A DNA stretch of 5,167 nucleotides from assembly GCA_031270425.1 (NCBI GenBank), contig JAISXQ010000097.1, positions 1 through 5,167 on the forward strand, given 5' to 3'. The notes beneath the pieces are model-generated. The model ran no database searches. It was not told the DNA's origin and worked only from the letters and a program-made list of their open reading frames with translations. This DNA is from Prevotellaceae bacterium (GTDB taxonomy: Bacteria > Bacteroidota > Bacteroidia > Bacteroidales > Paludibacteraceae). Position 1 is the first letter of the stretch. Each line of letters opens with the position of its first letter. Shown here in pieces: positions 5,031 to 5,167 of this stretch. Both the position numbers and the translations under genes were made by a program.

Positions 5031-5167
5031 AATAACGCGCGCAGCGCAAATAACGCGAAGCAAATAACGCGCGCAGCGCAAATAACGCGAAGCAAAATAA
5101 CGCGCGCAGCGCAAATAACGCGAAGCAAAATAACGCGCGCAGCGCAAATAACGCGAAGCGAATAACG
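5031..5167. repeat. Compound 32/33-bp tandem array running off the right edge
   Basis: Two sub-units alternate: an 18-mer AATAACGCGCGCAGCGCA (5031, 5063, 5096, 5129) and a 14/15-mer AATAACGCGAAGCA, with or without one extra A (5049, 5081, 5114, 5147). A ninth AATAACG at 5161 is cut by the window end. Period is 32 bp at first and 33 bp later. A partial unit, CAGCGCAGCA, precedes it at 5021. Each 18-mer can fold as GCGC-GCA-GCGC and each short unit as GC-GAA-GC. There are no unique spacers and no adjacent cas genes. A reverse open frame through it merely reads the repeat. Confidence 0.88.

Larger units (their letters stand above)
4934..5167. other. Gene-free repeat region downstream of cysE
   Basis: All 234 bases after cysE lack a credible gene. 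The content is a heptamer array (4937-4983), about 47 bp of unremarkable AT-rich sequence with one stray repeat copy, then the compound array to the right edge. No terminator hairpin with a U-tract, tRNA or inverted terminal repeat of an insertion sequence was recognised. Confidence 0.7.

Noticed and set aside
4883..5128. Minus-strand open frame through the cysE tail and the repeats
   Set aside because: Its protein is a low-complexity reading of the 33-bp array (repeated RVICAARVI) plus the heptamer array; it overlaps cysE antisense and drops frame where the period is 32.
5031..5167. CRISPR array
   Set aside because: Units are directly adjacent with no unique spacers, are only 14-18 bp, and no cas gene is present.

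Overview
The window looks like a piece of a Bacteroidota chromosome, most likely from the order Bacteroidales. Four things point there. The divergent rsmG promoter has a good TAnnTTTG -7 element (TACCTTTG). Convincing Shine-Dalgarno sequences are almost absent and start codons sit in A-rich contexts. The gene gaps carry short heptameric repeats and a CCCCCT half-element of a kind I associate with this phylum. The protein variants (RsmG with RHVLHSL, and a serine acetyltransferase with a long PRHP loop) also fit. The placement is inferred from these traits, not from a database search.

Layout: the left edge (602 to 1, minus strand) holds the first 200 codons of rsmG, a 16S rRNA methyltransferase cut by the window edge. 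A 176-bp divergent regulatory gap (603-778) follows. Seven plus-strand genes then run to 4933, apparently as one operon: cysK (O-acetylserine sulfhydrylase), a ThiS/MoaD/CysO-like sulfur carrier, a ThiF/MoeB/HesA-type E1 enzyme without a rhodanese domain, a DsrE2-like sulfurtransferase, a TusA-like sulfur carrier, a JAMM/Mec+-type metalloprotease, and cysE (serine acetyltransferase). The last 234 bp carry no credible gene. They hold a 7-bp-period array and then a 32/33-bp compound tandem array that continues past the right edge.

How the genes fit together (inference built on the characterised CysO/CysM/Mec+ and ThiS/ThiF paradigms): CysE makes O-acetylserine. The E1 adenylates the carrier's C-terminal glycine. 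DsrE2 and TusA relay sulfur to give a protein thiocarboxylate. CysK joins it to O-acetylserine, and the JAMM protease releases cysteine from the carrier adduct. Almost every step of a protein-thiocarboxylate route to cysteine is therefore encoded in one operon, with only the first sulfur donor missing.

The most notable details are: the carrier does not end in Gly-Gly but has a four-residue SVSL tail whose stop codon lies in a heptamer repeat; the sulfur supply appears to be DsrE2 plus TusA instead of a rhodanese domain; CysE ends in GGGI, with the terminal isoleucine expected for docking into CysK; and several gaps hold repeat debris with shared architecture.
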